This document shows, piece after piece, positions 27,501 to 38,200 of a stretch of 64,000 bases of DNA (position 1 is its first letter; every line of letters begins with the position of its first letter). This DNA comes from Eleusine coracana subsp. coracana. Taxonomy: Eukaryota > Streptophyta > Magnoliopsida > Poales > Poaceae. The DNA lies in contig CM064422.1 in the NCBI GenBank assembly GCA_032690845.1, positions 4,588,001-4,652,000 on the forward strand. The letters are read 5' to 3'. The notes below the pieces were generated by a model. It saw only the letters and a list, made by a program, of their open reading frames with translations, made no database searches and was not told the DNA's origin. The position numbers and the translations under genes were made by a program.

Positions 27501-29236
27501 GATCCGTGAGCGGAAGACGAGGGACATCAACCAAATCAAATGTATCAAGGATGGGGTAGACCGACTCCTGGTGAGAGATGAGGAGATCAAGGACAGATGG
27601 CGAGAGTACTTTGATAAGTTGTTTAACGGAGAGGAGGAAGGTCCTATACTTGAGTTGGATGACTCATTTGATGATAACAACAGACGCTTTGTGAGAAGAA
27701 TTCAGGAGACAGAGATAGAGGAAGCTTTGAAGAGGATGAAGAGTGGTAAAGCGATGGGCCCTGATGGTATCCCCATCGACGTATGGAGATGCTTAGGTGC
27801 CAGAGCCATAGTATGGTTAACTAAGCTTTTTAACCTCATCTTTCGGTCAAACAAGATGCCGGAAGAATGGAGGAGGAGTATAGTAGTACCGATCTTCAAG
27901 AACAAGGGAGATGTTCAAAGTTGTACTAACTATCGTGGGATTAAGTTGATGAGCCATACGATGAAGCTCTGGGAGAGAATCATCGAGCATCGTCTAAGAA
28001 GAGTGACAAGTGTGACGCAAAACCAGTTTGGGTTCATGCCTGGAAGATCAACCATGGAGGCGATTTTCTTAATGCGGCAATTGATGGAGAGATATCGGGA
28101 GCAAAAGAAGGACTTACACATGGTCTTTATTGACCTCGAGAAGGCATATGACAAAGTGCCAAGAAGTGTCATGTGGTGGGCCTTGGAGAAGCACAAAGTC
28201 CCAACTAAGTATATTACCCTCATCAAGGATATGTACAGGGACGCGAGGACGTGTGTTCGGACATGTGATGGCGATACCAATGACTTTCCGATTAAAATAG
28301 GACTACACCAAGGATCAGCATTGAGCCCTTATTTATTTGCTTTAGTGATGGACGAGGTCACACGAGAAATACAGAGTGATGTCCCTTGGTGTATGCTCTT
28401 TGCTGATGATGTGGTGTTAGTTGACGAGAGTAGGGATGGGGTTAATAGGAAGTTGGAGCTGTGGAGGCACACATTAGAGTGCAAGGGTTTCAGACTTAGT
28501 AGGGCCAAGACCGAGTATATGATGTGCGAGTTTAGCGTGACTAGACATGAGGATGGAGACGTTAGCCTTAATGGACAATTGGTGGCCAAGAAGGATACAT
28601 TTCGTTATTTAGGATCGATGTTGCAAAAGGACGGTGACATCGATGAAGATGTTAGGCATAGAATTTCAGCCGGCTGGTTGAAATGGCGTCAAGCATCCGG
28701 CGTCTTATGCGACAAGAGGGTGCCACAAAAGCTAAAAGGTAAATTCTATAGGACGGCAATTCGTCCGGCGATGTTATACGGTGCTGAGTGCTGGCCTACG
28801 AAAAGACGACATGTTCAACAACTAAGTGTAGCAGAGATGCGTATGTTGCGTTGGTTTTGCGGGCATACAAGAAGAGACCGAATACGGAATGAAGATATCC
28901 GGGACAGGATAGGAGTGGCACCTATCGAGGAGAAATTGGTTCAACATCGGTTGAGATGGTTCGGACATGTCCAACGGAGACCTCCGGAGGCGCCGGTATG
29001 TAGTGGGGTTCTAAAGAGAGATGCTAATGTTAAGAGAGGTAGAGGCCGACCTAACTTGACTTGGGACGAGTCGGTTAAGAGAGACCTAAAGGCGTGGGAT
29101 ATCCCTAAGGAGCTAGCTATGGATAGGAGTGCTTGGAGACTAGCAATAGACGTGCCGGAACCGTGATTCTCTTCTTTTTTGGGTTCCCATGGGTTTCATC
29201 TCTAGCCTACCCCAACTTGCTTGGGATAAAAAGGCT

Positions 29237-29271
<35 letters not shown>

Positions 29272-32200
29272 ATTGTTCATAACGTTATAGCAATAAAATG
29301 TTCAGCGCAATATTTTCTGATGGTAATATCAGTATCCAAAAATACCAACAACATACACCAAGCAACAAGCGAATTTCTGGACAAGCAAGGTATGATGTCT
29401 GCTACTAAGTTACAAGACAACTGATATGCAGATGCATATATAAGTTAATCACACATATATTAGTGAAACATGGACAATATCTATAATTCTATATATATAT
29501 AACCAAGTGGCAACTTATAAGGCTCCTAATCATGTTATACCATTTATATTTAAGCACTAGATATGAATAGCATTCAAAAATATATTGAGAGGAAGATTCC
29601 ACAATGAAGCCTCAGACTTACCTCAGTTATTTTCACCAATTGGTCATAATTATCCTGGCCGCTAAAGAAAGGGTCCACTCTGAATATCTGTTAAGAGTAT
29701 CATAATGCATATCAATAAATAAAGGGCTATTAAGTAAGAGAAATCATTGATAGCACACTGCCACTTACCATTGCTGCAAACATGCAACCAAGGCTCCACA
29801 AATCCAATGAGTAATCATAATCTAACAAATCCACAAGAAGCTCAGGGCCCTTGTAACATCTGTAAATAGCAATGGGTGTGACAAGCCAAACATTGAAAAA
29901 GGAAACAGGGGCAGCAAAAAGTCATTATAGTTTGACGTTTCAGACAGTTAAGTAACATTTAGCGTGGTCAATTTTCTTGTCTGAAATATCAAAGAAATCT
30001 GACTAGACGGAGTAACTTTATGCTGTGACATAACATAAACTACTAAATTTCAGTACTTGCATGACCCTTTTTAATGAGTAAATGACGAACAAAGGGATGG
30101 AGTAGAACCAATATAAAGGCATATTGAAATACTATGTCTCACAAGCCTACTGAAGCATGTATAGCGAGTGAGGTCAATGAATGAATAATATTTTTTCAAA
30201 AAAAAAAAATTCTGATAGATGTGTCATGCATATTGGAACAGATAAATATCTGCTTATTGATAATCTGAAGAAGACTAAAAACACTTGATTTTCAAAGCCA
30301 AAGCAACTGACCTTGAAGCAACTCTGGCATTGTACTCCATCTTTGGATGATAAAACTCGGCAAGACCCCAATCAATAAGACGAAGTTGGCGCTTTTCATG
30401 ATCAATCATGACATTGTGCGGTTTGACATCTCTGTGCATGATACCTCGAGAATGACAATAATCTAGTGCCTACACAAATACCTGGAAAAGTTAAGACCAT
30501 CAAGTTGAATGCAATCTCAAGGAAATAGGAGGGCTAGAATGATTGTGGTGTTGACTGCAAAATAAACATCTAGGTCCTCAAGGAAGGAAGGAGCCTAATG
30601 TTACGAATAATAGGGACTGAATAGATAATTGTATTGAGGCCCAATGGAGACCAATAGAGTACATGAGGGAAACCATACCTATGAGATTACACCTTGACTA
30701 TTATAACCCAAACACCTAACAAGCGAGGTTAGGTTACAGGACAAACTTATAGTACATAAAAAGAGGATCCTTCATACATTATAACACTGGATGCTGTATT
30801 TGTTTCAGCCTGCATGAGGCTTGCCCAACTACATCAACATTAGTTCCGTTTTTATTGTGTGTTTATAGTTCTTCTAAACTTTTCAGATTGTGAGTATCAA
30901 ATTAAACATAACCAATACTTGGATTCTCAAATTTAGATTGATTCATATCTAGAATTTGATTAATCTTGGATATCTTGTTTCTGATGGTGCATTGCTGTTG
31001 AATCGGTGATACGAGTAAAAGTTTGTTGTTGTGATTCTGAATGGGCCTCGGAATGATATGTACTTGAACAAGGTAGCTGTGTCACATATTTTCTGTTAAT
31101 GGGATGGATTTTCTGCTTTCAGATGGTGTGATTTCAAGTGGGGATGGGTGCTAGTACGGGTGCTGCCAAAAAGTTTAAAAGACCGAAATTGGTGTCTTTA
31201 AAATCCACTGTATCCCTTAATAAAGCCTTCAGTGCATTTCTAAACATGTTCAACCTTGAACTTGATAGAATACTGTTATGGTGTGGACCTTGGGGCCACC
31301 AGGTTAGAGATAATGATTAGTTAGTTTTAGTTGGTTCGCGATTACTGTAGGGCGTGAACAGTACCGTGAAGATCTAGAATTGGTTTGTTTGCTAGGAAAG
31401 AGATAAGTTAGGCAGATATGTTATTTCTTATCAGATTGGAGGGGCCAGCTCTATACAAAGAGACCAGACTCGATTGTAATCAAGCAAGAAGAAACACAAA
31501 GTGCACTGCAAGGAGGGTGACGAGCTGTTTTTTCCTGCTATCCTTCCCACCCCAATCCCAGCCATAACAAATACCACATATGGCAAAACATTGCAACGAG
31601 CAGAACTGTTAAACAAGTTATTCGGACTATTCCAGGAATGATTCTAAATCATATTACTTCCTCTGTCCCAGAATATAAGCATTTGATAGTAGGAGAGAGT
31701 GTGTCCAGATTCATAGCACTCTTTATGTATCTGGACAACTTTGTGTCCAGATTCATTAGAGATGCTATGAATCTGGATCAACCCCTCAAATGCTTATATT
31801 TTGGGATGGAGGGAGTAACTGATTGTCAAAGGTTCCGAACATAAAGTGCTGATACAATAGCAGTAAATGATCATCCTATTGTCCGGTCTTGGTCAAATAG
31901 GAATCTCTGTGGAGGCGGTATCATGACACAATTCAACTGTCTACTAGCTAATGAAAATATTATTCAATGCAAAACAAAACAGAACAAAATGAAGCAACCA
32001 TCTATAACAGATTATTGCTAATTTTCATCAAACTAATGATATACATCTTTTTCGTGTCACTATCAGATCATAGCACCTAATGAGCAACAATAACCAAGTT
32101 AAATAGCATTAAGAACATCTTTTCATCCCTGGTTCCACGATGATTTAAATTAATAAATTGTCAGCTGGAAGGACATAATCAGAGCATCATTAGCAATCCA

Positions 32201-33553
32201 ATGCGATGTGCAAGAAAAATTATGGGCAGTTAATTTTACTTTGATTGCAACAGGTATGATAATTTTCTCAGAATAAAACAGGTTCATAGTGAATAAATTA
32301 AGAACAAAAGGATGTACCATGAGCAAGGTGACATAAATAACACATATGAGAACATTTAACTTAAGATTCACATTCTTACCTTTAGTAATTCAAAAATATA
32401 ATATCTGATATCATAATCAGACAGTGTAGGGTACAACACTTTGAAGTCAGTGTTGTTGACATATTCAAAGATCAGACTAGGTGTCTTTGATTCATCATCT
32501 CTGACAACATCAAGTAGCTTTACAATATTCGGCCCACCATATAAGTTTTGAAGTATCTTTATTTCCCTCTTTATCTGCAACATCATAAGAAAGTTCATCA
32601 GTAATCACTATGAAACCACTACAATCTGAAGCAAGTATATATAAATAGATGCATAAAAATCAACTTGCTTCAGTTAATTGTAAATTTTAGCCTAAATAGG
32701 TTCAATAATCACGAGAAACTAATAATGCAATTAGCAAATCATAATCCGCTGATTTCACAAGGACAGGTCTTATAAACATTTGCTTCATGCTAACTGACAT
32801 CTTAAATGTTCTACTGTCCAAGGAGATAGCTAACTGTAACTGTACAATCCTCCAATATGACATACAAAGCAGAGGCTAAAAGGCATTCATATACTCTAGT
32901 TTCTCTAATACATGACACCTTGATTTAAGATTCGAACAATGTCACATTAATTACAGTGAACTGACACGCAACAACTGCAGAACCTAAATCAGTTTCCAAC
33001 GCAGAGCCTTACCTTCTTCTTTTTCACCGGCTTGAGGATCTTAATGACACATTTATCGTCACTCCCGGGCCGGAAGCCCTCAAACACCTCGCTGTACTTG
33101 CCCCTCCCCACCTTCCGCAGCACCTCGTACCCATCCTGCTCCCTGCACGCAAAGGCGCAGAAAATAAAAGATCAGGACGGACTACCTAGCTCCAAATCTG
33201 GGTGAGCTCCAGCTCCGTGCCTACCCCCACTGGATGTCGAGCGACTCGTAGTCCCAGTACTCCTTGGGCCGCTGGGCGTTGGCGTCGGCGTAGACGCGCG
33301 CCAGGGACGCGGCACCCTCGGGGTGCCGCCTGGCCCGGCTGAAGCGCAGCGTCATGGGCAACGGCGCCTCGGCGGCGGCCGCAGCGGCGTAGACCGTGGG
33401 GCCGAGCCGGCGGCGGCGGTGGTGGTGGTGATGCCCGTGGCGCGAGGCCGCGGTGGAGAGGAGGGAGCGCAGGAGCAGGCTGTGGGGCTCCGAGGCGGCG
33501 GCGAGCGAGAGCGGGAGCGGGGGGATGCGGCTGCGCAGGGCGCACCAGGCCAT
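24588..33553 (-). CDS. Casein kinase 2 catalytic subunit alpha, plastid-type
   Basis: Ten exons on the minus strand: 33225-33553, 33013-33142, 32380-32574, 30312-30469, 29769-29859, 29622-29687, 25244-25326, 25100-25163, 24741-24809, 24588-24647 (1245 nt, 414 residues). All junctions are GT-AG with consistent phase. The kinase shows the glycine loop GRGKYSEVF, VIKILKPVKKKK with the CK2 basic cluster, HRDVKPHNVMID, the CK2-specific DWG in LIDWGLAEF, GPELLVDLLDYDYSLDLWSLG and LLRYDHQERPTAKQAM. CK2 alpha is an acidophilic Ser/Thr kinase. An N-terminal extension of about 90 residues, rich in Ala, Arg, Ser and with a histidine run, precedes the kinase, as in the chloroplast-targeted plant isoform; targeting is inferred. 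The activation-segment region reads SRCYKGPE, where the family usually has SRYFKGPE. Introns 3, 6 and 8 carry transposons, and intron 6 (about 4.3 kb) holds a whole LINE in opposite orientation. Confidence 0.95.
24854..25064. mobile_element. Foldback MITE in CK2 alpha intron 8
   Basis: Two arms of about 70 bp, roughly 24,854-24,927 and 24,997-25,066, are imperfect inverted repeats. For example AAATTGTTGTTGCCATTGG pairs with the complement of GATGACAACAATTT, and CATCTTATTCAAAAT pairs with ATTTTGAATAAGACG. The intervening loop is about 70 bp. There is no coding capacity. It lies between exons 8 and 9 of the kinase gene; ends and target duplication are approximate. Confidence 0.6.
25373..25633. 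mobile_element. Stowaway MITE in CK2 alpha intron 6
   Basis: Terminal inverted repeats: CTCCCTCCGTCCCAGAATAT on the left and, at the right end, ATATTCTGGGACAGAGGGAG. Flanked by TA at 25,371-25,372 and 25,634-25,635, the Tc1/mariner target duplication. About 261 bp, AT-rich, non-coding. It begins only about 45 bp upstream (in the gene's sense) of exon 7, close to that exon's splice acceptor. Confidence 0.9.
25924..25939 (+). repeat. Left target-site duplication of the RTE LINE
   Basis: GTTATTGTTCATAACG, identical to 29,269-29,284 on the other side of the element. Confidence 0.95.
26044..29166 (+). CDS. RTE LINE endonuclease/reverse transcriptase polyprotein
   Basis: A single ORF of 1040 residues. 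Residues about 10-80 hold three imperfect copies of a 22-residue Gly/Arg/Asn/Ser-rich module (66-bp DNA repeats). From about residue 95 an apurinic-type endonuclease is seen: LGSWNVGSLTGKL, ILCVQETKW with the catalytic Glu, FIGGDLNGHVG, and SQIDFILARR. The reverse transcriptase follows: GKAMGPDGIPIDVWR, CTNYRGIKLM, NQFGFMPGRSTMEAIF, VFIDLEKAYDKVPR, GLHQGSALSPYLF, and FADD at about residues 786-789 as the catalytic box. A C-terminal region ends with the RGRGRPNLTWDESVKRDL motif usual in RTE proteins. It carries out target-primed reverse transcription. No stop or frameshift interrupts it, so it may be competent; activity is inference. The first ATG is used as start. Confidence 0.93.
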   Translation: MDMKPIRNSLGRNPLSDALHRNPGVVSNGQGPGRHNLSGASYRDLGTMNSEQGSGRRNLSGALHLRPGVVKNEQGSSHFPRRVRRVRKLAEPTRIRLGSWNVGSLTGKLRELVDVATRRRVNILCVQETKWKGQKAKEVENTGYKLWYTGTTLGRNGVGILIDRSLKDGVVDVRRHGDRIILVRLIVGDSALNVISAYAPQVGLNESIKNQFWEDLDSMVSGIPISEKLFIGGDLNGHVGTSNVGFERVHGGFGYGSRNQEGVDILNWALAYDLLVANTIFRKRESHLVTFRSAQHSSQIDFILARREDRRACLDCRVIPGECVVTQHKLVMADFRFRVRVYRDKRTKTARTKWWKFRGELAQTFKERMLGEGPWEEGEGPDDMWLKMATCVRKVASEVFGVSRGGKQEAKDTWWWNDKVQRAIKEKKECFKRLHLDKSATNIEGYKIAKRAAKRAVSVAKGQAYDNLYQRLGTKEGEKDIYRMARIRERKTRDINQIKCIKDGVDRLLVRDEEIKDRWREYFDKLFNGEEEGPILELDDSFDDNNRRFVRRIQETEIEEALKRMKSGKAMGPDGIPIDVWRCLGARAIVWLTKLFNLIFRSNKMPEEWRRSIVVPIFKNKGDVQSCTNYRGIKLMSHTMKLWERIIEHRLRRVTSVTQNQFGFMPGRSTMEAIFLMRQLMERYREQKKDLHMVFIDLEKAYDKVPRSVMWWALEKHKVPTKYITLIKDMYRDARTCVRTCDGDTNDFPIKIGLHQGSALSPYLFALVMDEVTREIQSDVPWCMLFADDVVLVDESRDGVNRKLELWRHTLECKGFRLSRAKTEYMMCEFSVTRHEDGDVSLNGQLVAKKDTFRYLGSMLQKDGDIDEDVRHRISAGWLKWRQASGVLCDKRVPQKLKGKFYRTAIRPAMLYGAECWPTKRRHVQQLSVAEMRMLRWFCGHTRRDRIRNEDIRDRIGVAPIEEKLVQHRLRWFGHVQRRPPEAPVCSGVLKRDANVKRGRGRPNLTWDESVKRDLKAWDIPKELAMDRSAWRLAIDVPEP
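26078..26275 (+). repeat. Three 66-bp repeats in the 5' end of the RTE ORF
   Basis: In-frame direct repeats with a 66-bp period, shown by GTCGTCACAACCTTAGTGGC at 26,141 and GTCGTCGCAACCTTAGTGGC at 26,207. A more diverged first copy starts near 26,078 (CGTAACCCTCTTAGCGACGC). They encode three 22-residue modules of the form GRxNLSGAxxRxxGxxxxxQG. Confidence 0.85.
29269..29284 (+). repeat. Right target-site duplication of the RTE LINE
   Basis: GTTATTGTTCATAACG, an exact copy of 25,924-25,939, directly after the (TTG)n tail. Confidence 0.95.
31657..31815. mobile_element. Stowaway-like MITE in CK2 alpha intron 3
   Basis: Inverted ends CTTCCTCTGTCCCAGAATAT and, at the right, ATATTTTGGGATGGAGGGAG, flanked by TA on both sides. 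About 159 bp. Inside, the phrase GTGTCCAGATTCAT occurs twice and its complement ATGAATCTGGA once, giving a stem. Confidence 0.85.
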
Positions 33554-35253
33554 GTAACCGCCGAGTGGCGGCGCGGGAGGGGGGCTGGCTGGTGCCTAGA
33601 CGAGAGCAGGGTAGGGAGGGGGCCTTCGAGCCGGCCGCGCGCTGGCACGCTAGGCACGTACGGCCGTGCGTGTGCCCGTCGCGTCGTGGATGAGCTCGCG
33701 TGCGTAAAAATCTCGTGAAAAATCTCCGATTCGCAAGTCGCAACCATATCCGCTTTTGTGTATTCCGTATCGAGAGATTTTATTGAACCGGGCCGGGCCG
33801 GGCCGAGCAGCTTGCCACGATCGAGACGGCCGCACGTTCTACCTCGGGCCCCCAACGCTGGATATAGCCTGGGAGCATGTCTACCACAGGCCCACAGCTT
33901 GGAAAAGCCAGCAGCATGGAAGGGCAAAACGAAATGGTGTGCGTTTCTCGCGCCCCATCATCAGTAGGTAGTATGCCTTATTTTTTTAGGGAAAGGTAGT
34001 ATGCCTTCTTATCATGAAGTTATTCCAGATATTGGCTAGGATGCAGGATCCAGGACTCATGCGTAGAAAGGTAGCGAAATAACTTCAGCCTTCAGCGTCT
34101 CATGTTCTGATTCGAAATTGCAGATTTCAATTTTGCAACCTCGTTCTTGTGATGTGAGTAGGTGTGCTGAGGGCTTTTGAGATTTACGGCTGTAAAAGCT
34201 ACTAGCATGTATAATTTATCTGCACTATGTGTTTGTCAAATGCAGGGAACGCTTGAACTTAGATAGTCAGAAAATGTCCTTGCCCGCTAAATGACCGTAT
34301 TGTTGCTAACTTGCTACACGAGTCGGTAAGGTCGATCGTTCAGTGTGCAATAGTAATTTGTTTTCGTCGTAGAAACAAACCACGCACTTGTCCTTGCCCG
34401 CTAAATGACCGTACTGTTGTCATAAGAGAGTCGGTAAGGTCGATCCTTCAGTGCTTCCAGTTGATCACGTGGAGGAGACACGGGACAGGAAGGTGCTGCT
34501 GTAGCAAGATCAAGAGGCGCCACCAGCTAATCAATATTCAATCAGAAGGGCAGCTCGTCTTCTTTGGTGGATCGGAACACCCGAGCTGGTACCGCTGCCA
34601 AAGCAGCAGGACGATCACTTCAGCCTTATCTCGCTCGGCTGCGCGCAGTCTCCATCAACTGACGCCGTTTCTGGACGGGCACCACAGGCGTCGCGTCGTG
34701 GTCGCTGTGCGTCGTGACCACCGGTCGGTCTCGCCCAACGGCATGGGAGCTCATCGTTGTGGAGTTTATATTTCTCTACAGTAAGCCACGTTTTACATGA
34801 AAGCAAGAAACGACGCTGATACCTACAGCCACAGTAGCAGTTCATGGACAACCAGAAACACAAATGGAAGTTTGTGGAATACGTGATTCAATGGCAGGAA
34901 AGGTACAGATGAAATGCTACGAGTTATATTGCATTGCCCTGATGGTCAGGTCATCTGGTGAACAATAAAGAACCCAACCTAACTAGTTAGTAGTTGACCT
35001 AATGCCAGTTACACCAACAACGAAAAGATACATTTATATACACGTTGCGTTACATCTGTTCTGCATATGCTATCACATATCAACTCAGGCACTCAGCAAT
35101 CAGAACTAGAGAGCTAAAACCAGACAAGACCACTGAAATTACATAAGACAGCTTGAGACAGATCATGCAGTGGGTTTGAGCAGGCCACCAGAATTTGCAA
35201 TTGCACCTAACATTCGTCGGTTAGTGGGGTTAGACTCGTTAGAGTTGTCTGGA
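33554..35253. other. Region between CK2 alpha and QWRF genes
   Basis: Contains the GC-rich promoter side of the CK2 alpha gene up to about 33,950, and the 3' flank of the QWRF gene from about 34,900. A diverged direct repeat lies at 34.28-34.45 kb. No gene recognised. Confidence 0.5.
34275..34452 (+). repeat. Diverged direct repeat pair
   Basis: TGTCCTTGCCCGCTAAATGACCGTA-type sequence occurs at 34,275 and again at 34,389. Each copy is followed by GAGTCGGTAAGGTCGAT and TTCAGTG. Units are about 65-70 bp, spaced about 114 bp apart, with small differences. Non-coding. Confidence 0.8.
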
Positions 35254-38200
35254 CTAGGAATGCATGTCCCTCCTTTGAGTTGTCTGTACTTTCTGACCTT
35301 GTAGGCTACAGTATTTGACCTGTTTTCACAAAACAATTGGATGCCACATCAGAATTTATAATTGCATATATTGATGAGAACTGGACACAAGTGGATCGCG
35401 CTACTTACATGCATTGTTGCAAGGGTAGACAGCAATTCCCTTGACTGATCCATTAGAGTGCGCTCTTCAGTTGCAACTTTGGCAAGATCAGAAACCAGAA
35501 CACTTGTTCCAGCTAGCTGCAGAACAACTTGAATTTGGTATCATAATAGCAAAATCTGGTATTAAGAATATAAAATTATTGAAACAGTTAAATAACTTGA
35601 ATTGTAGGATCTCCAATTTAATCCAAGTAGAGAAACCATTGTGAAAATGCATTTATCTATCCAAGATATACTTCAGAAGCATGAGAAGGTTGTCAAAGCC
35701 AACTAATGTGAGAACTGGTTGGCTGTGATAAGGCTAATTATCACTGTAGGTGTCAAGCAATCCAACTAGCCATGCAGATCAGACAACAAGGAAAGCTATC
35801 TTATAGGAGGAGCTACTTCTGTTATGTAGGGACCAAAGTCATAAATTAAGATCCTGTAATGGTTGACTAGCAACTAGTGGACAAGCAAAAGGAACAAAAA
35901 AGCAAGTTAATATAAACATTACCTTAGACAGTAAAGCACATATTAAACTTCCTATTGTTTGCATTATATCAACTGCAGAGCCAACAGCATTTTTCACATC
36001 TTGGATATCAGCCTGCAGATAAGAAGAACCTCGTATTTAATATACAGAAGAAAATATTTGAAAACAAATTAGCCAGGCCATGTGCTATTTACAACCTTTG
36101 CTCCATCAGTAATAGGAAGGCACAAAATGGTGGTAGTAAGAGCTTCCACGATTCCAGATAAAGAATCAGCATAATCCCTTTCCAATAAAGACCATTCTTC
36201 CAGATATGCCATCTGCATTGAGCAAAATTGGATTACATTTTTGGAAAAAGAAAAAAAATCACAAACTGACAACACGTTACTCATGACTGACTGATATTGC
36301 TAGTGGTTGAGCACTAATCCCTTATGTTTAAAGCCCCACTAAGATGCTGCATGCTAGTCTCTCCCTTTTCAACTTTACAGCTATTCAGAGATAAGGCCCA
36401 TGTGCCATCTACTGGACAGAAGAAAAGGGTATCGAAACAGCAAGCCTGCTATTACACCATTATGAATGAGAAGGCCCTGCGTGCAGAAACTGTGCACAGA
36501 GAGAAAATACGGGGGTTCACACCCTGTGATCACAGCTGACTGGTCCTAAAGTTCTATCAGAGACTTCTTTGCCTTTTTGGCATCAGATGGCCCCATGCTG
36601 ACAGCTTACTGGTTCTTAGTGCTTTCAGAGACCTAATTACTTTTGGCAAAATATTCACTTGCTAATAATATCTGAAAGCTAAACATCAAGGTAGGTCAAG
36701 ATGACCAGATGAACTGTTATATATTCAAGGTTACTGAAGTTAACATGAAGTGAAGATACTTCCAGAAAAAGGAAATCAATAGTTATTACCTGTCCATTTA
36801 GAACTGTCATGAGTTTCCAATTGTTTCGGAATAACTGTAGCTGGAATCTCTTAAGAGCAACTGATTTACGCATGCCTAGTGTAGTAATCCACGCATCACA
36901 TAAGTATTTCTGAAAATAAAATAGAGAAAGAACGGTTATTGCGATTCAACAAAACTGAAGGGAGTTCACTCTTAACTCCAAGGAAAAATAATAAAAGTCA
37001 AATAAGGCAAGATTTTTCTGATAAAATAAGTATGATCTAGTTGAAATGATTGCTTTTGTCTATAGGTGTTTTGAATTATAAAGAGCTATTCAGTACTTTT
37101 AAGTTTTAACACAGTAGGATAAAAAGGGACAGGTACAGACTACATCTGTCTATTCCAGCTTCCATAAAAACAATCATAATTTCAGCATGATATTATATAC
37201 CACATTAATCCCAGTGACACTGGTTTTGTATGTAGCTCAACATCAAAAGCACATCAAAGTTTTCCTGTTCTTTTCTTTATCTTTACAGCTATTATATTAC
37301 TATTCCTCACATGAGAGAAGACCAGATAACATGACTGATTTCTTATACAGACACATACACTGCCTTATTGCGTTTGTTAAACAAGCTACTTCAAGTTAAA
37401 ATTTGCAACAAATACGAATATGCTGTGCACCATAAACTATAGCAGGAAAGACAGACGTAGTTGCAACAAATCTGGTGTGTGTATTCCACAGAAGACAGAA
37501 CTCCAATTCCTCATGGTGACAAGAGAATAGTAAGGTGAGTATGAGCAGATAGCTCCTGCACATAGGGCTTGAGATACTGACCCTAGTATTTAATCAATCT
37601 CATCTAGCACAAAATTAATAAATAGATCTCAAATTTAAGCGAACCAAGTAAGCTATCTAATCAAATTCTAAAGCCATGTATACATATCACTGAATCCTGA
37701 AAGGTACAGCAGTTTCTGTTGCATATGAAGGAGGGATAAGCTTCACAAATACAGAAATCCATAGTCTGTACTGGTTTCACCAATGAACATAGATACTCAC
37801 CTCAGCAGTCAACTTCTGCGCAGCAAGTGCAGCATCAGCCTGTGCGTTCACACACCGCCACTGCAAATACCGATTGGATAGAATTCTCAATAAGTGCTCA
37901 CAGTCGACCTTACTACCCCCATGCCATCTCCTCTTCACTTCACCATCCAAACCATAGCCAGATGAGCCTCTTCTGTGCTGATCCCAAGACGATGGGTTCG
38001 ACCCCGTGGAATTCCTCGGCCTCGATGGACTTGACATCCTTCTCGATGGGTTACCTGTAAGCTTGCTTGGCGAAGGTTGCCGCATTGACCGATTCAGTGG
38101 AGATGAAACAAAGCCATTCAACAGCGATTTCTTGACCGGCGCCGTCCTTGGAGATGTGGCCAACCCAGAGTTATGCGTCAAGTATGGTGTGCTCGGATCT

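Larger units (their letters stand above)
25940..29268 (+). mobile_element. Full-length RTE-clade LINE in CK2 alpha intron 6
   Basis: A 3.3-kb non-LTR retrotransposon with a 5' leader of about 104 bp, one 1040-residue ORF, a short 3' end with TACCCCAACTTGCTTGGG, and a (TTG)n microsatellite tail in place of poly(A), a hallmark of plant RTE elements. It is flanked by perfect 16-bp duplications (25,924-25,939 and 29,269-29,284). The element lies in the plus orientation, antisense to the host kinase gene. Perfect duplications and an unbroken ORF indicate a recent insertion. Confidence 0.93.
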
